This document shows positions 42,095 through 52,943 of a DNA stretch of 64,000 nt, one piece after another. Source of the DNA: Paraferrimonas sp. SM1919 (GTDB taxonomy: Bacteria > Pseudomonadota > Gammaproteobacteria > Enterobacterales > Shewanellaceae); NCBI RefSeq assembly GCF_010993985.1, contig NZ_WINH01000011.1:61855-125854 (forward strand), given 5' to 3'. Every line of letters starts with the position of its first letter. The first letter of the stretch is position 1. The notes under the pieces were generated by a model. It saw only the letters and a list, made by a program, of their open reading frames with translations. It made no database searches and was not told the origin of the DNA. The position numbers and the translations under genes are program-made.

Positions 42095-44215
42095 GTGAAG
42101 CTAGCTGTTATTAAACGCGACGGACGTCGCAGCCTGTTTGATGGTAATCGAATTATTGATGCCGTATCGAAAGCATTTACGGCTTCCGCTGTAGAGCCTG
42201 ATGATCATCCCATACAAATCTTAAATGCTATTAAAGCTAAGCTAACGTCGCTAAATGAGATCACTATCCACCAACTGCAGCAGCTCGTTGAAGACCAACT
42301 GATGCATCTAGCCGATAAGTCCGTGGCGCGTCATTATATTGAATACCGCTTTGAGCGGGACTTAGCTCGTGAAAAGAACAGCCAGCTTATTCAAGAAATC
42401 GAAGGCTTAATCGACCAAAGTAACTTAACTGTTATCAATGAAAATGCCAACAAAGATGGCAAAGTGATCCCAACCCAGCGTGACTTATTAGCCGGCATTG
42501 TGGCTAAGCATTATGCCCGTAATCACCTATTGCCTAAGCATATTGTTAACGCCCATGACGCGGGTGAACTGCATTACCATGACTTAGACTACTCGCCATT
42601 TTTTCCTATGTTTAACTGTATGCTCATCGATCTGAAGGGTATGTTAAGCGGCGGCTTTAAAATGGGGAATGCTGAAATTGAAACGCCAAAATCCATTGCT
42701 ACCGCCACTGCTGTGACGGCACAAATCATTGCTCAGGTGGCCAGCCATATTTATGGTGGCACCACCATCAACCGTATTGATGAAGTATTAGCCCCATACG
42801 TTACCCTTAGCCATGATAAGCACCTGGCCACAGCGCAAGAGTGGGATATCCCTAATGCTGAGCAGTATGCTAAAAAAATGACCGAGAAAGAGTGTCTAGA
42901 CGCGTTCCAGTCACTTGAATATGAAGTTAACACCTTGCATACCGCCAACGGCCAAACACCATTTGTGACCTTTGGCTTTGGCCTAGGTGATAGCTGGCAG
43001 GCGCGTCTAATTCAACAGTCTATCTTCAAAATTCGCATTGCCGGTCTAGGTAAAAATGCCAAAACCGCCGTGTTCCCTAAACTCGTGTTTGCCATTAAAG
43101 AAGGCTTAAACCGTCAACCACAGGATCCTAACTATGACATTAAGCAGTTAGCACTAGAGTGCGCTAGCGTGCGTATGTACCCGGACATTCTTAACTATGA
43201 CAAAGTAGTGGAAGTAACAGGTTCATTCAAAACCCCAATGGGATGTCGCAGCTTCCTAGGGACCTATGAAGAAGCTGGCGAGCTGATCCATGAAGGGCGC
43301 AATAATATCGGTGTGGTCAGCCTTAACCTGCCGCGCATTGCCATTGAAGCTAAAAATGATGAGCAGGCCTTCTACAAAATCCTTGATCAGCGCCTAAGTG
43401 TTGCTAAAGATGCGCTGATGTCTCGCATTGAGCGCCTAAATAACGTCAAAGCAAAAGTTGCCCCAATACTGTACATGGAAGGTGCTTGTGGCGTACGTTT
43501 AGGTCCAGAAGACCCTGTTAGCGAAATCTTTAAAAACGGTCGAGCGTCTATTTCCCTTGGTTATATTGGCGTGCATGAGACCATTAATGCACTTTACGGT
43601 AGTGACAAACACCTCTTTGATGATGCCAAGCGGCAACAAAAGGCGATAGCGATTGTCAAATACCTGAAACAGCAAACCGAGCAGTGGAAAGCCGAAACTG
43701 GTTATGGCTTTAGCCTGTATGCGACCCCGAGTGAGAATCTGTGCTCTCGCTTCTGTACCCTTGATACTAAAACATTTGGGGCAATTGAGGGGGTAACTGA
43801 TAAGGGCTACTACACCAACTCGTTCCATTTAGATGTAGAAAAGCAGGCGAACCCGTACGATAAAATCGATTTTGAAATGCCATACCCTGCCATTTCTAAC
43901 GGCGGCTACATTTGCTACGGCGAATACCCAAACATGCAACATAACCTTGAAGCGTTAGAAAACGTTTGGGATTACAGCTATGACCGAGTGCCTTACTATG
44001 GCACCAATACCCCAATTGATGAATGCTACCAATGTGGTTACACCGGTGAGTTTGAGACCACTTCTAAGGGCTTTTGCTGCCCTGGCTGTGGTAACAATGA
44101 CAGCGCCAGCGTATCTGTGACTCGTCGCGTGTGTGGCTATTTGGGTAGCCCAGAAGCACGTCCATTTAACTTCGGTAAGCAAGTAGAAGTGCAACGCCGA
44201 GTGAAGCACCTGTAG
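42095..44215 (+). CDS. nrdD: anaerobic ribonucleoside-triphosphate reductase
   Basis: Glycyl-radical enzyme of 706 residues that makes dNTPs without oxygen. An N-terminal ATP-cone (KLAVIKRDGRRSLFDGNRI) binds the allosteric effector. The C-terminal zinc site has two CxxC pairs (CYQCGY and CCPGCGN), and the glycyl radical is Gly681 in RRVCGYLG. It starts with GTG after GGAG. It is followed by the activase gene nrdG after 5 nt. Confidence 0.95.
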   Translation: MKLAVIKRDGRRSLFDGNRIIDAVSKAFTASAVEPDDHPIQILNAIKAKLTSLNEITIHQLQQLVEDQLMHLADKSVARHYIEYRFERDLAREKNSQLIQEIEGLIDQSNLTVINENANKDGKVIPTQRDLLAGIVAKHYARNHLLPKHIVNAHDAGELHYHDLDYSPFFPMFNCMLIDLKGMLSGGFKMGNAEIETPKSIATATAVTAQIIAQVASHIYGGTTINRIDEVLAPYVTLSHDKHLATAQEWDIPNAEQYAKKMTEKECLDAFQSLEYEVNTLHTANGQTPFVTFGFGLGDSWQARLIQQSIFKIRIAGLGKNAKTAVFPKLVFAIKEGLNRQPQDPNYDIKQLALECASVRMYPDILNYDKVVEVTGSFKTPMGCRSFLGTYEEAGELIHEGRNNIGVVSLNLPRIAIEAKNDEQAFYKILDQRLSVAKDALMSRIERLNNVKAKVAPILYMEGACGVRLGPEDPVSEIFKNGRASISLGYIGVHETINALYGSDKHLFDDAKRQQKAIAIVKYLKQQTEQWKAETGYGFSLYATPSENLCSRFCTLDTKTFGAIEGVTDKGYYTNSFHLDVEKQANPYDKIDFEMPYPAISNGGYICYGEYPNMQHNLEALENVWDYSYDRVPYYGTNTPIDECYQCGYTGEFETTSKGFCCPGCGNNDSASVSVTRRVCGYLGSPEARPFNFGKQVEVQRRVKHL

Positions 44216-44220
44216 TCATT

Positions 44221-44691
44221 ATGAATTACCATAAATACCACAGCCTTGATGTGATCAACGGCCCCGGCACCCGTGTTAGCCTGTTTGTTGCAGGCTGTGA
44301 GCACCATTGCCGCGGCTGTTTCAACCAAAGCACCTTATCGCCAACGAGCGGTATCCCTGTGACTCAGGCATTGGTTGAACAAATCATTATAGATTTGCAG
44401 GACAGTCGCATCCCAAGACGGGGGTTATCACTCTCTGGTGGTGATCCCCTGCATCCTGCAAATCTGGATGGTATTTTGGATATCGTTACTCAAGTAAAAG
44501 CCGCCTGTCCTGATAAAGACATTTGGATGTGGAGTGGCTATAGCTATGAACAGCTCAGCGACAAACAACGTCGCATAGTGGCTATGATTGATGTGTTAGT
44601 CGATGGTAAATTTGAGCAAGAATTAAAAGACCCTAGCTTAAAGTTTAGGGGCAGTAGCAATCAGAGAATCATTAACATTCAAACACTATAA
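44221..44691 (+). CDS. nrdG: anaerobic NTP reductase activating enzyme
   Basis: Radical SAM activase of 156 residues that installs the glycyl radical on NrdD. The cluster motif is C26-x3-C30-x2-C33 in GCEHHCRGCFN, followed by a GGDPL segment that binds SAM. Co-transcribed with nrdD. Its last 13 nt overlap the convergent diguanylate cyclase gene. Confidence 0.94.
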   Translation: MNYHKYHSLDVINGPGTRVSLFVAGCEHHCRGCFNQSTLSPTSGIPVTQALVEQIIIDLQDSRIPRRGLSLSGGDPLHPANLDGILDIVTQVKAACPDKDIWMWSGYSYEQLSDKQRRIVAMIDVLVDGKFEQELKDPSLKFRGSSNQRIINIQTL

Positions 44692-45836
44692 CCATCTTGT
44701 AATAATACAATTTGGTTTTTGCCTCTATTTTTGGCTTGAAACAAGCCCTTATCCGCTGTTTTAATTTTATCGAAAATATCATCACAGGGCGTGTGCACTT
44801 GTTGGATAGCAAAGCTTGCTTCTAGGGCTATCTCAATGTTGTTGTTTTCGATCGCTAGCGCCTTCATTTGCTGTTGGATTCTATTAACAACCAAGGTCGC
44901 CTGTTTTAGCTTGGTATTTCGCAACAATAATACAAATTCATCTCCGCCTAAGCGGCAAATAATGTCATCGCCGCGTATATTCTCATTGACGATTTCAACC
45001 AAACGACGCAATGCTTTATCACCACCGTCGTGGCCATATTGATTATTAATCCCTTTAAAGTCATCTAAATCAATTAATACCAGAGTGGCCACTTCTGCTG
45101 AAGGTGCTTGCTGCATACATAAACTTGTTAAACCTCGGCGGTTCAATGCCCCTGTTAGGGTGTCTGTATTAGCCTGTTTTCTCAATTCTTTGGCTAGGTC
45201 ACTGGCAATGATTAAAATTGATGAAAGCCCCATACCTACATAGGCCGCTGGGGTAAATAAATTATTGATACTCTCATATAAAGCTATCGTTTGTGGAACC
45301 GCAAGACTTCCTTGTGATAGTACGATAAGTGCAGTGGCAAACTGAATTCCACCCCATATTGTGAGACCTACGATCATGGTTCTTTCAGCAGGTTTATATT
45401 TTGAAGGAGTACACCACAACAAATAGGCACAATAGTACACCACCAGCGCTTCGCTCAAAGGAACTAAAAACATTTTAAGCCCCTGGTGCGGAACCACCAC
45501 AGTAGAAAATACCAAACCTGCATATAATGCAACGCAATAGAGCAACATCCAGGTTGTCAATGGCTTTTCCCCTAGCCTTGCCCTATGCCCCGCCACGCAA
45601 AGCAAATAAGCACTGATAGTGGTAAAATTAACCACTAACCAATAAAGTGAAAAATGCCCCATTCCTGCTTTAACACTATTTAGCAAGCTGCTTATTAATA
45701 TCAGTGAAAAAAAGCCACACCACAACGCAACAAAAGACTTTTTATAGATATAAAGCCAAGTTACTAGCATTACCAAGGTTAAAATTAGCGCAATGATGGA
45801 TACGGTTATGTGTACATGACTGACTGAAAATGGCAT
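44679..45836 (-). CDS. membrane diguanylate cyclase
   Basis: Protein of 385 residues that would make cyclic di-GMP. About seven hydrophobic segments occupy residues 7-215 (7TM-like sensor region without a named family) and a GGDEF domain follows. The active site is GGDEF at 297-301, and RGDD at 288-291 is the RxxD inhibitory site at the right distance of five residues, so product feedback is likely. Its end overlaps nrdG convergently by 13 nt. Signal sensed is unknown. Confidence 0.85.
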   Translation of the reverse strand: MPFSVSHVHITVSIIALILTLVMLVTWLYIYKKSFVALWCGFFSLILISSLLNSVKAGMGHFSLYWLVVNFTTISAYLLCVAGHRARLGEKPLTTWMLLYCVALYAGLVFSTVVVPHQGLKMFLVPLSEALVVYYCAYLLWCTPSKYKPAERTMIVGLTIWGGIQFATALIVLSQGSLAVPQTIALYESINNLFTPAAYVGMGLSSILIIASDLAKELRKQANTDTLTGALNRRGLTSLCMQQAPSAEVATLVLIDLDDFKGINNQYGHDGGDKALRRLVEIVNENIRGDDIICRLGGDEFVLLLRNTKLKQATLVVNRIQQQMKALAIENNNIEIALEASFAIQQVHTPCDDIFDKIKTADKGLFQAKNRGKNQIVLLQDGYSV

Positions 45837-45938
45837 TTCATCATCCCTAATTTATTAACACACCATTAACTATTGATGCTATTTTATACACCAGTCACTT
45901 TGTAACTCAATTTATATTTAACAATTAGGGGTTTCACG

Positions 45939-46202
45939 TTGAAAAAATTTAAAAATGAAGGGCAATTACTTAAAAAGTCACTCGTACTGGCACAGGCTTA
46001 CGGTGTCCAAAGGGGATTTGGCTCTTTTCCCCCAGGAGCCTCTGAAAAAGATAAAGTTGAGGCCAGTTATCGTATGCTGGTTGCAGATAAAAGAATTACA
46101 CCGCTACCACCACAAAAAGAAACTGGCCCAGAAATGCGCCACCGTTTAGTGTTGTGGTTAACAAAGCAGCTACCTGAAGATCACCCATTATTAGAAACCT
46201 AA
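45939..46202 (+). CDS. DUF5062-family small protein
   Basis: Basic protein of 87 residues starting with TTG after AGGGG at good spacing. It matches my recollection of the DUF5062 family: KKFKNEGQLLKKSLVLAQ, KVEASYRMLVADKRITPLP and a closing LVLWLTKQLPEDHPLL. No membrane segment. Function unknown. It is a lone gene divergent from the diguanylate cyclase. Confidence 0.65.
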   Translation: MKKFKNEGQLLKKSLVLAQAYGVQRGFGSFPPGASEKDKVEASYRMLVADKRITPLPPQKETGPEMRHRLVLWLTKQLPEDHPLLET

Positions 46203-46409
46203 GTGAACTGGATCACATCGTTAAATTTAAGGACAAATAACACTAGTTAACAATATCGCTTGAGTAATAGTATACCTTTCCAGCGTTAGGCCTAGAAATC
46301 ACTTAGGCCAGAAAGTATCTATACTTTATACCAATCCAATTTGGTATTAACAGCTCACACGCCCCAATCAGTTCTGGGAAGATAAACATATAAATACATT
46401 AGAGGCTTT

Positions 46410-47618
46410 ATGAAGACTCCAATTCTTGGCGCACAAATGCTACTTGTGGCCTTCGGTGCAACTACGCTGGTACCGATTCTAACGGGCATTGACCCTCGAT
46501 TAGCACTATTAGGTGCTGGTGTGGGTACTTTGATTTTCCAACTTTGCACTAAACGTCAAATCCCTATCTATCTAGGTTCTTCTTTTGCCTTTATCGCGCC
46601 AATTATTCTAGGTGCTGAGCAATTTGGTATGGCAGCAACCATGTGTGGCCTAATGGCTGCCGGTGTGGTGTTTTTATTAGCATCGGCTGTAGTTAAAGAA
46701 AGAGGGGTAGAAGTCTTTGAAAAATATCTACCGCCAGTGGTCGTTGGTCCAGTCATTATGGTGATTGGTTTAGCCCTAGCCCCTACTGCAGTAAACATGG
46801 CCCTAGGTAAAACTGGTGATGGTGCAGTTCAGCTAGTCGAGCAAGACATTGCTATGATTATCTCATTGGCCTCTCTTATTACCACGATTATCATCTCAAC
46901 CATGGCTCGAGGCATGCTCAAGCTACTGCCTATTTTATGCGGTGTATTAGTAGGTTATGGTCTTGGCAGTTACTATGGCATTATTAATTTTGGCACAATT
47001 GCAGATGCTCAGTGGTTCTCAGCGCCTGAATTTGTTACCCCAGAATTTAGCTGGGAGGCAATTTTGTTTATTGCTCCTATCGGTTTAATTGTCACTATCG
47101 AGCACTTTGGTGACATGCTGGCCATTTCCAATGTGACGGGTAAAGACTTTATTAAAGAGCCAGGTATTCATCGCTCATTAATGGGTGATGGTTTCGCGAC
47201 TATTGCCGCCACCAGCTTTGGTGGGCCACCTGTTGTGACCTACGGTGAGGTAACCGGTGCAGTAAGCCTTCTTAAAACCTATAACCCTGCAATTATGACT
47301 TGGACAGCATGTTTTGCGATAGCTTTAGCTTTTGTTGGCAAAACCGGGGCGGTATTACTTTCGATTCCTGTGCCAGTAATGGGCGGCATCATGTGCCTGC
47401 TATTTGGTTCAATTGCCGCGATTGGTCTGAACACCCTTATTCAGAAGCAAGTAGACCTTAATCAGCCTCGTAATTTGGTGATTGTGGCGGTGACCTTAGT
47501 ATTTGGTATTGGCGGCATGGCTATAGGCCTTGGCGAGTTTACCCTTAAAGGTGTTGGCCTGTGCGGTATTCTTGCGATCATCCTAAATATCATCTTACCT
47601 CAAGAGCAAAAAGCTTAA
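46410..47618 (+). CDS. uraA: uracil permease (NCS2 family)
   Basis: Inner-membrane uracil:proton symporter of 402 residues with about 12-14 hydrophobic segments. Family motifs include the [18 protein letters not shown] opening, [13 protein letters not shown], the substrate-binding Glu in [10 protein letters not shown] and the NCS2 signature around [17 protein letters not shown]. It stands alone. The 207-nt upstream gap holds a small hairpin ATACCAA/TTGGTAT (46328-46347), a word often seen between genes in these bacteria. Confidence 0.88.
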   Translation: MKTPILGAQMLLVAFGATTLVPILTGIDPRLALLGAGVGTLIFQLCTKRQIPIYLGSSFAFIAPIILGAEQFGMAATMCGLMAAGVVFLLASAVVKERGVEVFEKYLPPVVVGPVIMVIGLALAPTAVNMALGKTGDGAVQLVEQDIAMIISLASLITTIIISTMARGMLKLLPILCGVLVGYGLGSYYGIINFGTIADAQWFSAPEFVTPEFSWEAILFIAPIGLIVTIEHFGDMLAISNVTGKDFIKEPGIHRSLMGDGFATIAATSFGGPPVVTYGEVTGAVSLLKTYNPAIMTWTACFAIALAFVGKTGAVLLSIPVPVMGGIMCLLFGSIAAIGLNTLIQKQVDLNQPRNLVIVAVTLVFGIGGMAIGLGEFTLKGVGLCGILAIILNIILPQEQKA

Positions 47619-47672
47619 CTTTGAAGTGACTCTGGCATAAGATGGATTGAAATAAAAATTACTGTTAATGCC

Positions 47673-49430
47673 ATGAATATCTTTAAAAAAATATTGGTTG
47701 CTGGTGCCTTTACCAGCAGCCTCATTGCTTGTAGCAACAATCCTTCCGTCGCTGTTGATACCCTCGAATCCGTAATAAGCCAGCACTGGCAAGTCAATCT
47801 TAATCACAGCCCATCACTTGCTGCAGCCTTTGGCGATAAAGACGCGAAAGGCAAACTTGATGATGTTTCTGCTGCTGCACTAGAAAGTAAAGTTCAGGCG
47901 TATACCATCATTCGTGACAAGCTGATTAAACTCGGTGTGCAAACCGACAATAGTGCTGAAATCAATCGCCAAATCCTGCTTCGTCAAGTGCAAAATGAAA
48001 TCGATAGCTATTATTTTAATATGCATCAAGTACCGATTATGGCCGAAGGTGGTTTCCACTCTTACTTAGCGGGCATGGGCAGAAGTACTGACATAAAAAA
48101 CCAGCAAGATTTTGACAATTACCTGAAAAAAATTACCCAAGTAAAACCTTATTTTGAGCAACAAATTGCATGGATGAAGCAAGGTCTAGCCACGGGTAAC
48201 ACATTACCCAAGGCGGTTTTAGCTGGGGTCGAAGATGGCATCAGTATTTTTATTACGGAAGCGCATAAAAGTGTTTATTACAGCCCCCTTAATCGGCTTC
48301 CCGACTCGATAGACAAAGCAACACAGGAACAATGGCAAACCCAGACAATTGCAGCCATAAATAGTCATGTTATACCAGCCTATTTAGCCTTTTATGATTT
48401 CATGGTGAATGACTATCAGCTTAATGCAAGGGAGTCATTAGCGGCCTATGATTTACCAAATGGTAAAGCCTTTTATCATAATCGTATTAAATTCTACACA
48501 ACATTAGACCTTACCCCTGATCAGGTTCACCAGATGGGGCTTAAAGAGGTCGCACGCATCCGTAAAGAAATGGAGCAGGTCATTCAACAAACAGGCTTTA
48601 CAGGCAATTTCAGTGAATTTTTACAGTTTCTTAGAAACGATCCCCAATTTTATCCTAAATCGGCAGCCGAGCTTTTAAAGGAAGCGGCTTTCATTGCTAA
48701 AAAAGCTGACGCACAAATGCCCAAATTTTTTGCCAAATTACCAAGGCAAACCTACGGCATCAAGGAAGTTCCAGCTGAACTAGCCCCCAAATACACCACA
48801 GGCCGTTATTCGGGCTCTAACCGTGAAGATCGGGCGGGTTATTATTGGGTCAATACTTATGCTTTAGACAAGCGTCCACTTTATGAAATGGAAGCGCTAA
48901 CCTTGCATGAAGCTGTTCCTGGCCATCACTTACAAATCGCCCTTAACAAAGAGTTAGATAATTTACAAAATTTCCGCCGTTATGGTTATATTTCTGCCTT
49001 TGGTGAGGGTTGGGGCTTATATGCTGAATACTTGGGATTAGAGATGGGATTTTATAAAGACCCATACTCCAATTTTGGTCGACTGACCTATGAAATGTGG
49101 CGAGCTGCCCGATTAGTGATTGATACCGGAATTCATGCTAAAGGTTGGAGCCGTCAGCAGGCAATTGACTTTATGGCCAAAAACACAGCACTTTCTTTGC
49201 ATAATGTTACCACTGAAATTGACCGCTATATTTCATGGCCAGGTCAAGCTTTATCATACAAAATTGGCGAGATGACGATTAAGCGCCTTCGTAAACAAGC
49301 TGAAGTAGAGTTGGCGGATAAATTCGATATTAGACAATTCCATCAAGTCATCTTAGAGCAAGGTTCTGTGCCATTAAATGTGCTTGAAAAGCAAGTACAG
49401 CAATATATAAAAGAGCAACTCGATGACTGA
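47673..49430 (+). CDS. DUF885-family lipoprotein, probable metallopeptidase
   Basis: Exported lipoprotein of 585 residues with lipobox SLIAC (lipidated C20). The DUF885 zinc motif HEAVPGHH (412-419) replaces HExxH, with further conserved GEGWGLYAEYLGLEMG and YISWPGQALSYKIG segments. Members are thought to be carboxypeptidase- or dipeptidase-like. The last 8 nt overlap the alpha/beta hydrolase gene, so the two are coupled. Confidence 0.82.
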   Translation: MNIFKKILVAGAFTSSLIACSNNPSVAVDTLESVISQHWQVNLNHSPSLAAAFGDKDAKGKLDDVSAAALESKVQAYTIIRDKLIKLGVQTDNSAEINRQILLRQVQNEIDSYYFNMHQVPIMAEGGFHSYLAGMGRSTDIKNQQDFDNYLKKITQVKPYFEQQIAWMKQGLATGNTLPKAVLAGVEDGISIFITEAHKSVYYSPLNRLPDSIDKATQEQWQTQTIAAINSHVIPAYLAFYDFMVNDYQLNARESLAAYDLPNGKAFYHNRIKFYTTLDLTPDQVHQMGLKEVARIRKEMEQVIQQTGFTGNFSEFLQFLRNDPQFYPKSAAELLKEAAFIAKKADAQMPKFFAKLPRQTYGIKEVPAELAPKYTTGRYSGSNREDRAGYYWVNTYALDKRPLYEMEALTLHEAVPGHHLQIALNKELDNLQNFRRYGYISAFGEGWGLYAEYLGLEMGFYKDPYSNFGRLTYEMWRAARLVIDTGIHAKGWSRQQAIDFMAKNTALSLHNVTTEIDRYISWPGQALSYKIGEMTIKRLRKQAEVELADKFDIRQFHQVILEQGSVPLNVLEKQVQQYIKEQLDD

Positions 49431-50373
49431 TTTATTTCTTGGCTATCAAAACAAGATCTCTGCTCAACAGCTGCAACAATTCCAGCAAGGTCTTATTGAA
49501 GGGAACTTTAGCAACTCCATCGGTAAAAGAATTAATTATTGTTATTACCCATTAGCTAATGCTAAAGCTACGGTAGTGATCAGTTCAGGCAGAGTCGAAG
49601 GTTATCTTAAATATCTGGAAGTCATTTATGATTTCCACCAGCAAGGCTACCAAGTATTTGCTATCGACCACCTCGGGCAGGGGTTGTCTGAACGTTTACT
49701 TGCTGACTCCCATAAAGGACATATTAACGACTTTAACCAATTCACCGATGACTTTAGCTTATGGCTCAATAAAATTGTTCAACCCAAATGCCAAGGAACC
49801 TTACTTCTGCTTGGGCATTCTATGGGGGGGGCGATTGCTATCGATTATATGCTTAAATATCCGCAGGATTTTGCTGCTGCCGCACTCTGTGCACCTATGC
49901 TTGGAATTAAGCTACCCGCCCCTAAAGCGTTGGTTAAGCTATTATTAGCAGTATTATTAAAACTAGGGCTCAAAAACAAATATATTCTAGGTGGCGGTAA
50001 ATATGATCCTGAGCCTTTTGCTGGTAATGAGCTAACTGGTGATGCGAAACGTTATCAGTGGTTTAGGGAGCTGTACCTTGAGCATCCCAACATGCAACTG
50101 GGCTCGCCCACTAATGGTTGGCTTGATCAGGCTTTTAAAGCTTGCAGCAACAATTTATCCGCTGCGAGTCAGCTGTCTGTGCCGACATTAATTATCCAAG
50201 CGGGCGCAGATAATATCGTCGACAATTATTCTCAAAATAGGTTTACCTGCCATGCCCCACACTGCCAATTACTCAAAATTGACAATGCTAAGCATGAATT
50301 ACTGCTAGAAAGTGATTCGATAAGGAACCCAACTCTTGAAGCGATTTTTAGAGAGTTTCAGAAATACTGCTAG
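49423..50373 (+). CDS. alpha/beta hydrolase, lysophospholipase-like
   Basis: Hydrolase of 316 residues of the PldB/monoacylglycerol-lipase group. The nucleophile is Ser133 in LLGHSMGG, the acid is in IQAGADNIVDN and the His in NAKHELLLE. VFAIDHLGQGLSERLL is the family strand-4 motif. No signal peptide, so probably cytoplasmic or on the inner face of the membrane. Translation is coupled to the DUF885 gene. The end overlaps the convergent GGDEF-EAL gene by 26 nt. Confidence 0.8.
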   Translation: MTDLFLGYQNKISAQQLQQFQQGLIEGNFSNSIGKRINYCYYPLANAKATVVISSGRVEGYLKYLEVIYDFHQQGYQVFAIDHLGQGLSERLLADSHKGHINDFNQFTDDFSLWLNKIVQPKCQGTLLLLGHSMGGAIAIDYMLKYPQDFAAAALCAPMLGIKLPAPKALVKLLLAVLLKLGLKNKYILGGGKYDPEPFAGNELTGDAKRYQWFRELYLEHPNMQLGSPTNGWLDQAFKACSNNLSAASQLSVPTLIIQAGADNIVDNYSQNRFTCHAPHCQLLKIDNAKHELLLESDSIRNPTLEAIFREFQKYC

Positions 50374-52795
50374 TCTTTAAAAGTGTTAGCATATCGGCAG
50401 GCGCCAATGGCCTATAGAATAAATATCCTTGATATAAATCACAGCCATTGGCACTTAGCCATTGTTGTTGATGCCCATATTCAACACCTTCAGCAACGAC
50501 ACTTAAACTCATGTTATGCGCTAAATCTATAATTGACTTCACCAGAATGTTTGGCTTGCTTCCTTGGCCTATTTTTGAAATAAAACTTGAATCGATTTTA
50601 AGCTTTTGAATAGGCAGCTGTTGTAGGTAACTTAGGGAACTAAAACCTGTACCAAAATCATCAATAGCTATACTAAATCCTTCTTTGCTAAACTCGGTTA
50701 AGCGCTCCACCGAATCTAAACCTGGGCTTAAAACTACGTATTCAGTGAGTTCTAGTTCAATTTGACGGGGTTCGATTTTATATCTATCTAATACCCCCAT
50801 CAAACTTGCCTTGAAGTCATTCTGACAGAACTGCCTAGCACTCACATTAATCGCGAACACCGGGATATCAATAATGCCGTTATTTTTGAGAGTAGATATA
50901 TACTGGCAAATTTTCTCTGCTACCCAATGCCCAAGTTGAACGATAAGCTCACTACTTTCAGCAACGGGAATAAACTCTGCTGGCGAAATCCATCCTTTAA
51001 CTGGATGCTCCCATCTCAGTAACGTTTCAATGGTTTTTATCTGGTTATCATTATCCACAATAGGTTGGAAATGCACTTGGAGCTTATCTTCTGACAACGC
51101 TTCTCTGAGCTCGTTTTGTATCCATAAGCTCAGTTTTGCTTTATTTTGCAATTCAGGAGTATACATTGCGAAAGTATCCCTACCTTGCTCCTTAGCTTGA
51201 AACATCGCCAGTTCAGCTTGAGAAATGGCAGAGATAGGATCCTCACACCCCCCATGGATCATCGATACCCCTAAACTGACCCTAATATGAAGTTGTTGCT
51301 CATTAATAATGAAAGGATGAGAAATTACCTTTTTGATTTCTTCAGCAAAAACAATGGTTCGATGGGTACCATTAATTGCGGACAAGCCTTCAAATAGAAT
51401 GGCAAACTCATCACCACTTAATCGTGCCAAAAAGGCTCTCTTAGCAAAATGATTTTGCAATCTTCTTGCTAACTGCATTAGCACTTCATCACCTAATTGA
51501 CGACCTAAACCTTCATTAATAGTTTTAAAGTTATCAACATCAAGCAAAATTAAACCGCTTTGGGTCTTGGTAATTTTAGGCTCTAGGCTTTTCATTCTAT
51601 CGATTAAAGCTTGCCTATTAGGAAGTTGTGTCAAACTATCGCTAATAGAAGCTTTATTGAGTACTCGGTTAGAGGATACATCATCACTAATATCCGTGTG
51701 CGATCCAATCATCCTCATCGGATTGCCCTGTTCATCCCACTGTACTACCGAACCTTTATCTAATACCCAAACAAAATGTCCATCTTTATGACGCAGCCTA
51801 TGAACATTTTCAAAACTATCAATTTCACCTTTTAGATAGCTATTTAATTCAGATAAAATTGTATCTTTATCATCTGGATGTAATCGACTTTCCCAGGACT
51901 GAAAGCTTGATGGCAGTTCATCAGGCATAAAACCTAACATTTCTTTCCATCTATCGGACAGAAAAACTCGACCAGTATTAATTGACCAGTCCCAAACCCC
52001 ACTAGCGGAGCCATCAATACTGTAAAGCCACCTCTGCTCGCTTTCTTTTAATTTTTTTGAGCAACTCGACAGTTGCATATGCAGTGATGTAATTCGCTTA
52101 GCAACCGCATCTACTTCAGAAAAATAAAGTTTACCGTTACCAACCTGCCCTTCTTCTGCCGTCACCAGTGAGCGTAACTGCCTAATAAGCATGAAGTGTA
52201 AGCTAAAGAAAAATAGAACAATTAATATTGTGCCTACGATCCCTTTATTAATAAATATCTGCTGGATTTCAATTTGAGCACGATTAAGAGCTAAAGAAAT
52301 ATCATACTCGATGTAAAATAATTCGATGTTTTGTTCAATATTTAATAAATGTTGGTTTAGCGGATAGTAGCCTTGTAAGGTTAGCCTTGATGAGTTAAAT
52401 AACAGCTGAGAGGAGCCAACTTCTATTTGTTTTTGATGGGTTTTACTCTGATAGCCATCTAATACTTCGGAAGCAGCGTTATTGCGCCAGACATAATGAT
52501 TAGAGTGCTTAACCACGCCCTGCTTATCTAGCAACACAGCCACCAACACATTAATATCGGAAGTCAAAATTGTAAGTTCATCCGCAACCCGAGAGAACTG
52601 CTTTTGTTCCATAGCCAATGAAGATTGCTCAATGAATCTATCTATTTGCTGGTCTGTCAGCATTGACTGACGTTCTATGACCTGCGCCTTAGTGCTCGTC
52701 ATTTCAAAGTTATACTCTATGAATAGATAACTCCAAAAAAAACACAACACTAAAATAGGTAATGCAACCCCAAGTGACCATTTTTTTCCGAACAC
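50348..52795 (-). CDS. membrane PAS-GGDEF-EAL cyclic di-GMP protein
   Basis: Signalling protein of 815 residues. Two membrane helices (about 8-27 and 186-204) flank a periplasmic sensor of about 155 residues; a PAS/PAC pair follows (about 255-375), then GGDEF (about 385-545) and EAL (about 560-810). The cyclase motif reads SGDEF (460-464), still possibly active, without a clear RxxD site. The EAL motif reads ETL (590-592) with Glu kept, and DDFGTG (712-717), NVSARQ and ELTE are intact, so phosphodiesterase activity is likely. The ligand is unknown. Confidence 0.85.
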   Translation of the reverse strand: MFGKKWSLGVALPILVLCFFWSYLFIEYNFEMTSTKAQVIERQSMLTDQQIDRFIEQSSLAMEQKQFSRVADELTILTSDINVLVAVLLDKQGVVKHSNHYVWRNNAASEVLDGYQSKTHQKQIEVGSSQLLFNSSRLTLQGYYPLNQHLLNIEQNIELFYIEYDISLALNRAQIEIQQIFINKGIVGTILIVLFFFSLHFMLIRQLRSLVTAEEGQVGNGKLYFSEVDAVAKRITSLHMQLSSCSKKLKESEQRWLYSIDGSASGVWDWSINTGRVFLSDRWKEMLGFMPDELPSSFQSWESRLHPDDKDTILSELNSYLKGEIDSFENVHRLRHKDGHFVWVLDKGSVVQWDEQGNPMRMIGSHTDISDDVSSNRVLNKASISDSLTQLPNRQALIDRMKSLEPKITKTQSGLILLDVDNFKTINEGLGRQLGDEVLMQLARRLQNHFAKRAFLARLSGDEFAILFEGLSAINGTHRTIVFAEEIKKVISHPFIINEQQLHIRVSLGVSMIHGGCEDPISAISQAELAMFQAKEQGRDTFAMYTPELQNKAKLSLWIQNELREALSEDKLQVHFQPIVDNDNQIKTIETLLRWEHPVKGWISPAEFIPVAESSELIVQLGHWVAEKICQYISTLKNNGIIDIPVFAINVSARQFCQNDFKASLMGVLDRYKIEPRQIELELTEYVVLSPGLDSVERLTEFSKEGFSIAIDDFGTGFSSLSYLQQLPIQKLKIDSSFISKIGQGSKPNILVKSIIDLAHNMSLSVVAEGVEYGHQQQWLSANGCDLYQGYLFYRPLAPADMLTLLKTSSISETL

Positions 52796-52943
52796 AATAA
52801 CTCTCGTGATGATATAAAAACATCAACATAACCTATTAACTGCCGTTTTTACAGCAAAAAAGAAACCAAAGTCTCAAAAACTTACAACGAAATTCTTTAT
52901 AATAAGCACATTAATTAATATTGTTAAGAAGCCTTTTATTTCA

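Noticed and set aside
46328..46347. Small hairpin ATACCAA/TTGGTAT as a uraA regulatory site
   Set aside because: It is a common intergenic word in these bacteria, and neither position nor a T run indicates attenuation.
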